From: Candidatus Woesearchaeota archaeon
Lineage (GTDB): Archaea > Nanobdellota > Nanobdellia > Woesearchaeales > SM23-78
Reading direction: 5' to 3'
NCBI GenBank assembly: GCA_016933095.1
Contig: JAFGBP010000050.1
Coordinates: 1 to 16,580, forward strand
Length of the DNA stretch: 16,580 nucleotides
Shown: positions 7,361 to 13,705 of the stretch, piece after piece
How the letters are laid out: each line of letters opens with the position of its first letter
Position numbering within the stretch: the first letter of the stretch is position 1
Position numbers and translations under genes: made by a program
Notes under the pieces: generated by a model
What the model was told of the DNA's origin: nothing
Seen by the model: only the letters and a program-made list of their open reading frames with translations
Databases searched by the model: none

Positions 7361-8071
7361 TTAGAATCCTATCGTGATCTGGAAATTCCATGATTTGTTC
7401 TTGTACTGGTTCACGTTCTGAACCGCGTAATAGCCATGGGTTCCGGTCACTCCGACTGGAAGTGTAAGCCACACCGGAGGCTTGATATATTTCTTGAACA
7501 GATAGGCGATGCCCATCACAATCAGGTTTATGCCCGTCTCATACGTGTATACTGCAAGCCTTCCTTTCTGCAGGAATGGGTCAACCAAAGGGTTCAGGTC
7601 GTGACAGCCAGTGTTCTCCAATCTTGCTCCTGGATACTGCTGTGCGTATTCTGTCTGTATCCTTCTTTCAAGCTCTGCTTCACAGGCGGCTTTGTTCTTG
7701 TAAGTGAACTCTATATCAGCAATAGTCGACCCGAAAACAGCTACTGCAGACAGGACAAAAGCCGTGTCAAACGTCTTCTTATGAACATCATCAAGATCTT
7801 CAGTCCTTACACTAACTATTCCGAAGTCATACTTCTCCTTGAGCGTTTTTTCAATCGCCTTATCTATCTGCTCTGATGAGAATATCCTCACGCCGTATTG
7901 CAGTGAGACGCCCCCTTCTCCACCCAGGTCAAACTTGTACTCTAAGGTCGTGGGTTTAGAGAAATCGCGTGCGTGATCCGGGATAACGCCTGCAGAAGCA
8001 GTTCCTGGAAGCAGCCCTGCTGAGAGTGCTGACAATAATACTGTTCCTGCTGCTTTCCTTATCTTCTTCAC
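7361..8071 (-). CDS. Secreted or membrane protein of unknown function
   Basis: A 236-residue protein read from a GTG start. It begins with a classic signal peptide: KKIRK, a hydrophobic stretch (10-22), then TASA before a likely cut after residue 27. Two further hydrophobic segments lie at about 103-120 and 180-192. The C-terminus alternates polar and hydrophobic residues and ends WNFQITIGF, reminiscent of beta-barrel C-termini, but that is probably coincidental in an archaeon. Cysteines at 130 and 156 could pair. No family recognised. The GTG is chosen because a TATA box lies 27 nt upstream (8093-8102) and it directly precedes the signal peptide. It lies just upstream of the ATLF-like protease on the same strand, 57 bp apart, but that gene has its own promoter. 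Confidence 0.7.
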   Translation of the reverse strand: MKKIRKAAGTVLLSALSAGLLPGTASAGVIPDHARDFSKPTTLEYKFDLGGEGGVSLQYGVRIFSSEQIDKAIEKTLKEKYDFGIVSVRTEDLDDVHKKTFDTAFVLSAVAVFGSTIADIEFTYKNKAACEAELERRIQTEYAQQYPGARLENTGCHDLNPLVDPFLQKGRLAVYTYETGINLIVMGIAYLFKKYIKPPVWLTLPVGVTGTHGYYAVQNVNQYKNKSWNFQITIGF

Positions 8072-8092
8072 AGCTAACCAATCCTGTAAACG

Positions 8093-8102
8093 TATATTTA
8101 AA
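8093..8102 (-). promoter_or_regulatory. TATA box of secreted-protein gene
   Basis: TTTAAATATA on the - strand, centred 27 nt before the GTG at 8071; supports a leaderless mRNA and the GTG start. Confidence 0.65.
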
Positions 8103-8103
8103 G

Positions 8104-8216
8104 GAGGTATTTCTCAGACATTTAAAAACATTTGCTCTGAGAGAAGATCTCCTCTAAGTAGCGCCAACACAGGTCTGACAATGCTCGTTTCGTTCTACAC
8201 ACCCGTTCTCGGCGTA
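8104..8216 (+). other. Intergenic stretch with orphan TATA-like box
   Basis: Between the divergent secreted-protein and methyltransferase genes, TTTAAAAA at 8121-8128 faces + but is about 120 nt from the next start codon, which has its own TATA box. A transcript from it would begin near 8152 and could fold through GCGCC (8161-8165) with GGCGT (8211-8215), enclosing several ACA triplets. A small RNA is possible; there is no box C/D pair. Weak evidence. Confidence 0.2.
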
Positions 8217-8221
8217 AAATA

Positions 8222-8228
8222 TTAATAA
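8222..8228 (+). promoter_or_regulatory. TATA box of methyltransferase gene
   Basis: TTAATAA within an AT-rich stretch, centred about 25 nt before the ATG at 8250; leaderless arrangement. Confidence 0.55.
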
Positions 8229-8249
8229 GATTGCATCTAAGTTAATCGT

Positions 8250-9011
8250 ATGGAGAGCCGTGAGTGGGATCGGGTCTCTGCTCGTTATTTCGACGAGATC
8301 CTAAGCCCATTCGATAAGGGAGTTGATAACAAGGTCTATGAGCTTTTGGAGAAGGTCATGGCCAAGGACAAGAGCGTCCTTGAGGTAGGCTGTGGCATGG
8401 GGTTTCTCATCCCTTTCCTTTCTAAGAATTTCAGGAGCGTACTCGCGTTTGATTTCAGCAGGGAGATGGTGCGTCTGAGCCTGCTGAAGCATGAGAATCT
8501 TGCTAACGTGGATATCTTGGAGCTTGACGTCTTGGAGCTTGACTGCTTGAAGCAGGGGTTCGACGTTGCCGTCGCTGTGAATAGCATCTTGATGCCTGAC
8601 ATCGACCAGGTGAATACGAGCCTTCGGCTGATCCATTCCAGGCTGAACAAGGGCGGCTCGTTCATCGGCGTCTTTCCGAGCATTGAGTCGGCGCTCTACG
8701 AGGCCATGGTCACTTATGAGAAGGAGTTCGAGAGGTGCGGGGATCATGAGGAGTCTGTCCGTGAGACCAACAGGCAGATCTGCAGGAGTAGGTATGATTT
8801 CTGCTATGGCCTAATGGATTTTGACGGCAAGCAGAAGCATTTCTACGAGTTCGAGCTGAGGCATCGCCTGAAGAAGGCAGGCTTCAAGAGCATAAGGATC
8901 GGGAAGCTGTCTTATCCTTGGCAGTTGAGTGAGAGCAAGGCTGTTGCGAGGAAGTTCAGGGGAAACTTGTACGGCGAGCCTTGGGACTGGACGGTTGTTG
9001 CCAGGAAGTGA
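8250..9011 (+). CDS. Class I SAM-dependent methyltransferase
   Basis: A 253-residue protein with a Rossmann-type methyltransferase core. Motif I VLEVGCGMG at 43-51 binds S-adenosylmethionine, the acidic residue at the end of strand 2 is in VLAFDFS (64-70), motif III-like DILELDVLELD lies at 88-98, and post-motif DVAVAVNSILMPDID (105-119) and LNKGGSFIGVF complete the fold. The N-terminal WDRVSARYFDEI is typical of small-molecule methyltransferases, but the acceptor cannot be predicted. It is preceded by its own TATA box and stands alone; the toxin-antitoxin pair begins 125 bp downstream. Confidence 0.88.
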   Translation: MESREWDRVSARYFDEILSPFDKGVDNKVYELLEKVMAKDKSVLEVGCGMGFLIPFLSKNFRSVLAFDFSREMVRLSLLKHENLANVDILELDVLELDCLKQGFDVAVAVNSILMPDIDQVNTSLRLIHSRLNKGGSFIGVFPSIESALYEAMVTYEKEFERCGDHEESVRETNRQICRSRYDFCYGLMDFDGKQKHFYEFELRHRLKKAGFKSIRIGKLSYPWQLSESKAVARKFRGNLYGEPWDWTVVARK

Positions 9012-9097
9012 TTTTCCGGTTTTTCTTAAGCAGGTTATATATTGCACTGTCAAATCAAGAGATTCCTGCATCGAGCCTAAAGTCTATAAGCGCAAGA

Positions 9098-9106
9098 TTT
9101 ATATAA
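9098..9106 (+). promoter_or_regulatory. TATA box of toxin-antitoxin operon
   Basis: TTTATATAA, overlapping the left arm of the palindrome at 9099-9126. Standard spacing puts transcription start near 9128, leaving about 10 nt before the antitoxin ATG. Confidence 0.7.
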
Positions 9107-9126
9107 GATTATTTAATCTTATATAA
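9099..9126 (+). promoter_or_regulatory. Palindromic operator of the toxin-antitoxin operon
   Basis: Two perfect 13-bp arms (TTATATAAGATTA and its exact complement) separated by TT. It covers the TATA box and the expected start site, so a bound RHH antitoxin dimer pair would block TBP/TFB. Autorepression is the general rule in RelBE-type operons; here it is inferred from position and symmetry. Confidence 0.75.
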
Positions 9127-9136
9127 TGGTGATAAT

Positions 9137-9397
9137 ATGAGCATCAAGACGTTCAACGTAGACGACCAAGTGTATGAGAAGTTCTCAAGGCATTGCAAAG
9201 AGAACGGGCTTTCCATGAGCAAGCAAGTGACGTGGTTCATGCAGGCCCAGGTGGAAGAGGAGCCGAAAGTTAGGAAATCTTACCTTCAGAAGCTTGAGAG
9301 GCTTAAGAAAGGTCCTTTTTGGTCCTTTAACAATGTGGATGATCTCATGAGGAGTTTAGGAGATGAGACAGTACAGGGTAGACGAAAGACTAGGTAA
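9137..9397 (+). CDS. Ribbon-helix-helix antitoxin
   Basis: An 86-residue protein. Residues 2-8 (SIKTFNV) form the expected DNA-contacting beta strand, followed by two helices (VYEKFSRHCKENG and SMSKQVTWFMQAQ) in the RHH pattern; the GLSMSKQV turn is typical. The C-terminal half is charged and would wrap and neutralise the toxin. GGTGAT at 9128-9133, a strong match to archaeal anti-SD, sits 3 nt before the ATG. The last 35 nt overlap the start of the toxin gene, indicating translational coupling. Its likely operator is the palindrome at 9099-9126. Confidence 0.82.
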   Translation: MSIKTFNVDDQVYEKFSRHCKENGLSMSKQVTWFMQAQVEEEPKVRKSYLQKLERLKKGPFWSFNNVDDLMRSLGDETVQGRRKTR

Positions 9398-9632
9398 AAA
9401 AATTAACAAGCTAAAGAATAAAAATAGATTGGCCCATGAAATCGTTCTGAAAAAAATCCGAGAAATATGTACTTCTTACGACATAGAGCATTACAAGAAT
9501 CTAAGATACGAACTCAAAGACGCAAAAAGAGTGCACATAGGGCACTTTGTTCTGATTTTCTCATATGACAAAGAAAAAGACTGTATCGTATTCCTAGACT
9601 ATGACCACCACGACAGGATATATGAGACCTAG
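9363..9632 (+). CDS. RelE/ParE-family toxin
   Basis: An 89-residue basic protein. Two N-terminal helices rich in Lys (residues 6-35) are followed by the antiparallel strand pattern NLRYELKDAKRVHIGHFVLIFSY ... CIVFLDYDHHDRIYE seen in RelE-superfamily toxins, where arginines near the third strand and C-terminal Tyr/His residues act in ribosome-dependent mRNA cleavage. The gene starts inside the antitoxin gene (AGGAG just upstream of the ATG) and is markedly more AT-rich than neighbouring housekeeping genes, consistent with horizontal transfer. RelE versus ParE (gyrase poison) cannot be settled by eye. It converges with the GNAT gene. Confidence 0.78.
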   Translation: MRQYRVDERLGKKINKLKNKNRLAHEIVLKKIREICTSYDIEHYKNLRYELKDAKRVHIGHFVLIFSYDKEKDCIVFLDYDHHDRIYET

Positions 9633-9667
9633 AAGATTCAACGAGCGTAGGCTGGATCGGCAATAAC

Positions 9668-10243
9668 TTATTTGAGTGTCTCTGGAACCAGGCTAGTGTC
9701 GTTCACAAGCGGGTACGCCAACATCTTGAATCTCTTGGCTTCATCTTCCTTCTCATAATAAAGCACACTCTCCAGCAAGTGAGACCCTCTCCTTTGGAAT
9801 CCGGTCCTCTGCAAGACTGCGATGCTCGGGAGATTCTTTCTGTTAACGCAGGCGAACAGCAGAGGGATATCCAAGTCTGAGAAAGCATAGTCGCACACCC
9901 TCTTGACAGCCCTTGTAGCGTAGCCCTTGCCAGTGAACTCTTCTCCGAGCCAATACATTATCTCAGCCTTCTTATTATCGGGCGCCGCCTGCAAGAATAC
10001 AGAACCCACAACAGCTTCCTCATTCCAGATGCCAAATCTCTTGCCCTCGTATGGGGTAGAGGCCGATTCCCTGATGCTTCTTCGCAGGGCGCTCTCGTCT
10101 GGAAACAAATGCGAGGTCTTGTTGTCAAAGCGGCTTAAATGATCACGGTTCCTGTCAATAAGACGGTACATGAGAGGTACGTCTGAGAGCGATAACTCCC
10201 TCACTTCAAGACCATTGTCCGCAACCAAGGTCACCAAGCTCAT
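9668..10243 (-). CDS. GNAT-family N-acetyltransferase, RimJ/RimL type
   Basis: A 191-residue acetyltransferase. LEVRELSLSDVPLMYRLI near the N-terminus and the acetyl-CoA site in MYWLGEEFTGKGYATRAVKRVCDYAF (G-K-G-Y-A, the Q/RxxGxG/A variant of motif A) match the RimJ/RimL subgroup, as does the FACVNRKNLPSIAVLQRTGFQRRG stretch, where the N-x-x-S-x-x-V/L-x-x-x-G-F signature defines motif B. Substrates in this subgroup are protein N-termini, polyamines or antibiotics; not decidable here. The frame extends 25 codons upstream, but the Met at 10243 is preferred because a TATA box lies 27 nt before it and homologues begin at about that point. Confidence 0.87.
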   Translation of the reverse strand: MSLVTLVADNGLEVRELSLSDVPLMYRLIDRNRDHLSRFDNKTSHLFPDESALRRSIRESASTPYEGKRFGIWNEEAVVGSVFLQAAPDNKKAEIMYWLGEEFTGKGYATRAVKRVCDYAFSDLDIPLLFACVNRKNLPSIAVLQRTGFQRRGSHLLESVLYYEKEDEAKRFKMLAYPLVNDTSLVPETLK

Positions 10244-10266
10244 GCGAGAGGGCAATGCGTGGAATC

Positions 10267-10273
10267 TTTTAAA
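10267..10273 (-). promoter_or_regulatory. TATA box of GNAT gene
   Basis: TTTAAAA on the - strand, centred 27 nt before the ATG at 10243. It lies inside the longer open frame and thereby excludes the upstream Met codons. Confidence 0.65.
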
Positions 10274-10346
10274 GCTATCCAAGAAAACCGGCATCATGAG
10301 TCCAAGACCCGACCGCAACGGAATGATATGCGAAACAGGCTTTCAA

Positions 10347-10390
10347 CCGGCGCTTCATCGGATTCCTAATACTATCCAGCGCCGCTCGAA
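10347..10390 (-). repeat. Boundary stem-loop element, left copy
   Basis: Read on -, TTCGAGCGGCGCT opens a hairpin: GGCGCT (complement of 10378-10383) pairs with AGCGCC (complement of 10349-10354), with an inner 4-bp stem GGAT/ATCC (10374-10377 with 10360-10363). The 13-mer (10378-10390) recurs inverted at 15303-15315, where the same two-stem layout is made from a different inner stem. It sits on the outer side of the left hairpin array. Confidence 0.65.
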
Positions 10391-10423
10391 CAAAGAAAAA
10401 TAAGAAGATAAGAAATGAAAAAA
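10391..10423 (-). terminator. Pyrimidine-rich terminator of the ribosomal operon
   Basis: On the - strand this is T-rich with runs of six and five T (10418-10423, 10396-10400) in a CT background, typical of archaeal termination, downstream of rpoN and the hairpin array. Confidence 0.5.
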
Positions 10424-10427
10424 TATG

Positions 10428-10595
10428 ATTAAAATTTCTTGAAACTGAATTTGAAGAAGTCAGGTTAGAAATTTTAAGAATTAAAATTTCTTGAAAATTT
10501 CAACTTGTTGAAATGTTAGAAATTTTAAGAATTAAAATTTCTTGAAATGTTCTGCGAAGCAGAACGGTTAGAAGTTCCTCAGAACTTCTTAAACC
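10428..10595. repeat. Left hairpin array, 51-52 bp period
   Basis: Two identical 33-bp repeats (10464-10496 and 10515-10547) each contain 10-bp arms GAAATTTTAA and TTAAAATTTC around a GAA loop. A half copy, 10428-10444, ends the array on the outer side, and a diverged copy (about 10567-10595, keeping GTTAGAA ... TTCTT-AAA and its own AGAAGTTC/GAACTTCT stem) begins it. The spacers, 18, 18 and 19 bp, are themselves palindromes of unrelated sequence: GTTCTGC/GCAGAAC (10549-10565), ATTTCAAC/GTTGAAAT (10497-10514) and CTGAATTT/GAAGTCAG with one mismatch (10445-10463). The rpoN stop codon lies inside the diverged repeat, so the array is in the operon's 3' untranslated region. Confidence 0.85.
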
Positions 10596-10776
10596 TAGCA
10601 GAAGTGTCCAGCAGGTCGACGTGACCCAGGAACAATGCCCTGCAACAGTATCTCTCAAGGCCAAGCTTGTCGAGAGCATCCTTTCGGTCTTCGCCTTTCT
10701 CAAGCCTTGCGTTGAAATCTTCCCATAGGTGACCTAAGGGTTTGTTGCAACTCAAACATCGAACCGGAATTATCAT
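10579..10776 (-). CDS. rpoN: DNA-directed RNA polymerase subunit Rpo10 (RpoN)
   Basis: A 65-residue Rpb10 homologue, a small zinc subunit that helps assemble the Rpo3-Rpo11 platform of RNA polymerase. It opens with IIPVRCLSCNKPLGHLWEDF, giving the first CxxC pair (7 and 10), and has the family's adjacent cysteine pair in LERYCCRALFLGHVDL, the atypical CX2C...CC zinc site. Length is normal. AGGTGAG lies 6 nt before the ATG, 21 bp after the uS9 stop. It is the last gene of the operon here; RpoK, enolase and uS2, which often follow in archaea, are absent. Its final codons (RFKKF-stop) form one arm of the first hairpin of the left array. Confidence 0.95.
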   Translation of the reverse strand: MIIPVRCLSCNKPLGHLWEDFNARLEKGEDRKDALDKLGLERYCCRALFLGHVDLLDTSARFKKF

Positions 10777-10797
10777 TTTTTCTCACCTGTTTTCGGT

Positions 10798-11199
10798 CTA
10801 ACGATACGATTTCTGCCTTTTAGCCCTTGCCTTTCCGTGCCTTCCAGGCTTCCTAGCCTCTTTCCTTCGCACGTCTGCGACGAGCAACTGCCTGTCGTAG
10901 TCAAGGAGCACTTTCTTAAGCTTTGGATGGTACGCTGCGAGCGCCTTTCCTATAGCCAACCTTGCCGCGTCTGCCTGGCTGCTCTGGCCCCCGCCTGTGA
11001 CGACAACATTGATGTCAACCTGCATACCTACCTCGCCTGCGAGGATGACGGGCTCAAGGATTCTAAGCCTGTAGAGCCTTGGCTCGTAGACGTCGAGGTC
11101 GACCCTGTTTATGGTGACTCTTCCCCTGCCTGGCTTTATAGTGGCTCTTGCGATAGCTCGCTTCCTTTTTCCTTGAGTTGTGATTCTTTTGTCCGTCAT
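10798..11199 (-). CDS. rps9: Small-subunit ribosomal protein uS9
   Basis: A 133-residue uS9, a 30S head protein whose C-terminal tail reaches the P-site tRNA. The N-terminal TQGKRKRAIARATIKPGRGRVTIN, the central VTGGGQSSQADAARLAIGKAL, and the tail KARAKRQKSYR with the invariant terminal Arg are diagnostic. Length is normal for archaea. A GTGAG Shine-Dalgarno lies shortly before the ATG. Third gene of the eL18-uL13-uS9 block. Confidence 0.97.
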   Translation of the reverse strand: MTDKRITTQGKRKRAIARATIKPGRGRVTINRVDLDVYEPRLYRLRILEPVILAGEVGMQVDINVVVTGGGQSSQADAARLAIGKALAAYHPKLKKVLLDYDRQLLVADVRRKEARKPGRHGKARAKRQKSYR

Positions 11200-11235
11200 G
11201 GTCTTCTCACTTCACGATTATTATCAGTTTTATTA

Positions 11236-11667
11236 TCAGTTAATCTTATTCCAGCTTCCGCCAAGGAACCTGCAAATCTCATCGACGCTCACGATCTTAG
11301 TCGTCGGCAGCTTTGACCTGTCAGCACCCGGCACTACCAGAGTCTTCTTGCCCTCGAAGTCCTTAGGGACTCCCATGTAGCACATGATCCTCTTGAAAGC
11401 CTCTCTCCCTCTGGTCTTGTCCATCGGAAGCATGCCCCGGAATGACCTGCGCACGAACCTGTCAGGCATCCTAGGATAGAACGGACCCTTCCTCGGGACC
11501 CCCCTGTCTCTTCGCTGCTTGAACTTGCCAAGGACATAGTCCCTAGAACCGGTTATAACAGCCTTTTCGCAGTTGATCACGGCGACCTCTTCTCCGAGAA
11601 GTGCCTGCTTTGCTACGACTACACCGATCCTGCCGACAATCTGGTTCTTTGCATCGATTATGATCAT
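11236..11667 (-). CDS. rpl13: Large-subunit ribosomal protein uL13
   Basis: A 143-residue uL13 of the 50S subunit. IIIDAKNQIVGRIGVVVAKQAL is the family N-terminus, followed by KAVITGSRDYVLGKFKQRR and RKGPFYPRMPDRFVRRSFRGMLP, both characteristic of archaeal uL13. I place the start at 11667 because homologues begin M-I-I-(I)-D-A and AAGGTTGAG precedes it. A longer form starts at 11706, where ATGA overlaps the eL18 stop; that would allow coupled translation but adds 13 residues not expected in the family. Confidence 0.93.
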   Translation of the reverse strand: MIIIDAKNQIVGRIGVVVAKQALLGEEVAVINCEKAVITGSRDYVLGKFKQRRDRGVPRKGPFYPRMPDRFVRRSFRGMLPMDKTRGREAFKRIMCYMGVPKDFEGKKTLVVPGADRSKLPTTKIVSVDEICRFLGGSWNKIN

Positions 11668-11702
11668 AATTCTCAACCTTATATTATCAACCTTCTCCTT
11701 AT

Positions 11703-12062
11703 TCATCCCATAATCCTGACCTGCTGGCCCTTAGGGTTCTTTGTGACGGCCTCTCTTATCGTGAGCACGTCTCCTTTCTGCGCCTTGATCTTGCGAAGAG
11801 CGTCTTCTGAGAAAGCGTACGCCGCTACAGACACCTTCCTAGAGAGGTCGCCTGTACCCAGAACCTTTCCTGGAACAACAACTAGCTCTCCATCCTTTGA
11901 TGTCTTCTCTATCTTGTAGAGGTTCACGATCCTCCTCTGCTTGGTAGGCTTCTCGAGATCCAACGCCACCCTCTTCCAGACGGCCGCGTCATTCTCGAGC
12001 GCAGTCTTCTTCAACAGCTGCACGAGTTCCATCAAGCTTTGGTTCTTCTGTACGTTTCTCAT
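11703..12062 (-). CDS. rpl18e: Large-subunit ribosomal protein eL18 (L18e)
   Basis: A 119-residue eL18, an archaeal/eukaryotic 50S protein structurally related to uL15. NVQKNQSLMELVQLLKKTA at the start, WKRVALDLEKPTKQRRIVNLYKIEK, VVVPGKVLGTGDLSRKVSVAAYAFS and the ending KGQQVRIMG are the family pattern. The ATG at 12062 is chosen over an in-frame one at 12110 because the latter overlaps the tRNA gene and would add residues absent from the family; AAAGGAAG lies upstream. It directly follows the tRNA-Leu in the operon. Confidence 0.95.
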   Translation of the reverse strand: MRNVQKNQSLMELVQLLKKTALENDAAVWKRVALDLEKPTKQRRIVNLYKIEKTSKDGELVVVPGKVLGTGDLSRKVSVAAYAFSEDALRKIKAQKGDVLTIREAVTKNPKGQQVRIMG

Positions 12063-12109
12063 CTTGTCTTCCTTTTGTGAATGTGATGAAATATTTTTGA
12101 TGAATCGCA

Positions 12110-12239
12110 TGCGGGGGACGTGGTTCGAACACGCGTAGGCACTAAGCCACTACCCTTTTGCTGACAAAGGCCGCAAACCTCAAAGGTTTTGCCTCTCGCC
12201 GCCTCAAGGTAGCCCGTTTGGCCGCTCCGGCACCCCCGC
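12110..12239 (-). tRNA. tRNA-Leu(GAG) with intron
   Basis: Acceptor arms GCGGGGG (12239-12233) and CCCCCGC with discriminator A at 12110; no CCA encoded. Anticodon stem CTACC/GGTAG, anticodon GAG at 12205-12203, reading CUC/CUU. T-arm GCGTG-TTCGAAC-CACGT. The long variable arm, with GGC/GCC stem, is the class II form expected for Leu. An intron of about 46 nt (12201-12156) follows the purine 3' of the anticodon, the canonical 37/38 site, and has its own hairpin (GCAAAACC/GGTTTGC); exact ends are uncertain by a few bases. The gene lies in the same direction between rpoD (16 bp away) and eL18, so it is probably cut from the operon transcript. Confidence 0.95.
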
Positions 12240-12255
12240 GCATCGTTACGCGGAT

Positions 12256-13047
12256 TTACTTGACTTTAGCGAGAAGAGATGCAAACTCTTCCAGCTGCTG
12301 ATCGTAAACCTTGAGAGCCTCGACCACGATGTCCTTAGAGTCAAGCTGGCCCCATGACTCGATAGTCACCCTGAAATTCTCGGTTGGCGTCACCTTGATC
12401 TTTCCGTGGCTTAATGATGGGCACTCGTTGCACATGGTGCATTCACCTGCCTCATCAGTGAGTATGAGCTTGTCATTCTTGACATCGAACGCCTTGACAG
12501 GGCAGTTCTCTGCGATGTGCTCCTTGTTGTCAGGCTGGCTCTCGATGCTGACATCTGCAAGCTGCCTATAATATGCCAAGCATGGACTCCACTTGACATG
12601 ATCCTTGCCAAGTCCCAGTACTGCTGTCATCTCAAGCTCCAACTCTTGATTATCGAGCAACTTTACTACTGGTATCTTAGGGAAGACAGGCTTTACCTTA
12701 GGATCCTTTGTCTTGATATCGCTCGCATAGACCATCCCAGGACCCTTCGCCTTGAGGGTCATCTTAAGCTGGCATCTTGCGCAGCCTTCCCCCTTACACT
12801 TGCACTCGCCAGGAAGATTATATGACTTGAGGTCTGTCGTGAAAGGTATGAGTCCTAGCCTGTGGGCGACAACCTCGTCGTAAAGGCCAGAGTCGTTCTT
12901 CCTGAACTCGACGTCCTCGACAGCCATGACAGGCACTTCTGTCATGAAAAGCCTCCTTAAGGTGTTGACGTAGCTTGCCTCAGTCTTCTCGACGTCGAAG
13001 ACTAGCTTGTTCCTCTTGTCGTCCTTCTCAACTAGGCTGACTTTCAT
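12256..13047 (-). CDS. rpoD: DNA-directed RNA polymerase subunit Rpo3 (RpoD)
   Basis: A 263-residue archaeal RpoD/Rpb3 homologue that dimerises with Rpo11 to nucleate polymerase assembly. EASYVNTLRRLFMTEVPVMAVEDVEF and YDEVVAHRLGLIPFTTDL are the alpha-like dimerisation signature. A zinc site (CKCKGEGCARC, about 82-92) is in the expected loop. The inserted ferredoxin-like domain keeps four cysteines, NCPVKAFDV ... CTMCNECPS, enough for one 4Fe-4S cluster, the single-cluster class of RpoD. GGAAGGAG at the end of the uS11 gene is its Shine-Dalgarno; the genes are 3 bp apart. Confidence 0.97.
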   Translation of the reverse strand: MKVSLVEKDDKRNKLVFDVEKTEASYVNTLRRLFMTEVPVMAVEDVEFRKNDSGLYDEVVAHRLGLIPFTTDLKSYNLPGECKCKGEGCARCQLKMTLKAKGPGMVYASDIKTKDPKVKPVFPKIPVVKLLDNQELELEMTAVLGLGKDHVKWSPCLAYYRQLADVSIESQPDNKEHIAENCPVKAFDVKNDKLILTDEAGECTMCNECPSLSHGKIKVTPTENFRVTIESWGQLDSKDIVVEALKVYDQQLEEFASLLAKVK

Positions 13048-13050
13048 GGT

Positions 13051-13695
13051 TTATACTCTCCTTCCTCTTTTTCCTCCTTTCTTCCGGCATCCGCCGTGAG
13101 GTATCGGAGTGACTTCCTCAATGATCCCTACTCGGAATCCCATTCTTGAAAGCGATCTTATAGCTGCCTGCGCCCCAGGCCCTGGTGCGTTAGGTCCATT
13201 ATGCCCGCCCGGCGCCCTTATCCTGATATGAAGTCCTGAGATGCCTTTATCCTTTGCGACTTCTCCCGCCTTCTTAGCTGCCATCATGGCTGCAGTCGGG
13301 CTTGACTCTAGCCTGTGAGACTTGACGACTTGTCCACCAGAAGCGATAGCAATCGTCTCGGTCCCTGAAATATCTGTAATGTGTATGATCGTGTTGTTGT
13401 ACGATGAGAAGATGTTGCATAGTCCCCACCGGATATTGTCCCTAGATCTTAAAGTCTCGCGAAGCCTCTGACCCCTTTCCTCTCGCATGCCTCTCCTATC
13501 CATGCCTGGCCTTCCGCCAAATCTCGGCCGGTCTCCTGACCTATCTCCTGGCCGGTCTCCTCTCGGAGGCCTGGAATCTGAATGTGCAGAAGGTGCCGAT
13601 GATACTGATCCTGCCGCTGCCAAAGCTACTGGCTTTGCTTCAACCTTTTCGGGCTGCGCAGCCACCTTCTCCTTATGCTCGTTTTCGTCTGTCAT
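13051..13695 (-). CDS. rps11: Small-subunit ribosomal protein uS11 with long N-terminal extension
   Basis: The conserved uS11 domain (30S platform) begins at about residue 88, RWGLCNIFSSYNNTIIHITDISG, and ends with HGGCRKKGGKRGRRV, the normal archaeal C-terminus. At 214 residues it is about 80 longer than usual. The extra N-terminus is low complexity: an acidic/Ala-rich part (1-42), then a repeated G-D-R/P segment (RPPRGDRPGDRSGDRPRF, about 42-59) and an R/G-rich stretch to residue 80. Such RG-rich tails usually bind RNA. No later Met gives a standard-length protein without losing the continuous frame, although Met65 or Met71 are possible internal starts. It starts 10 bp after the uS4 stop. 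Confidence 0.95.
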   Translation of the reverse strand: MTDENEHKEKVAAQPEKVEAKPVALAAAGSVSSAPSAHSDSRPPRGDRPGDRSGDRPRFGGRPGMDRRGMREERGQRLRETLRSRDNIRWGLCNIFSSYNNTIIHITDISGTETIAIASGGQVVKSHRLESSPTAAMMAAKKAGEVAKDKGISGLHIRIRAPGGHNGPNAPGPGAQAAIRSLSRMGFRVGIIEEVTPIPHGGCRKKGGKRGRRV

Positions 13696-13705
13696 CTTTG
13701 ATCAT

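Noticed and set aside
10428..10595. CRISPR array
   Set aside because: The spacers are only 18-19 bp and each is a palindrome; the repeats are long perfect hairpins with one diverged and one half copy, and no cas gene is present.
12062..12110. Longer eL18 starting at 12110
   Set aside because: The extra 16 codons overlap the tRNA 3' end and are not part of the family; the Met at 12062 fits homologues.
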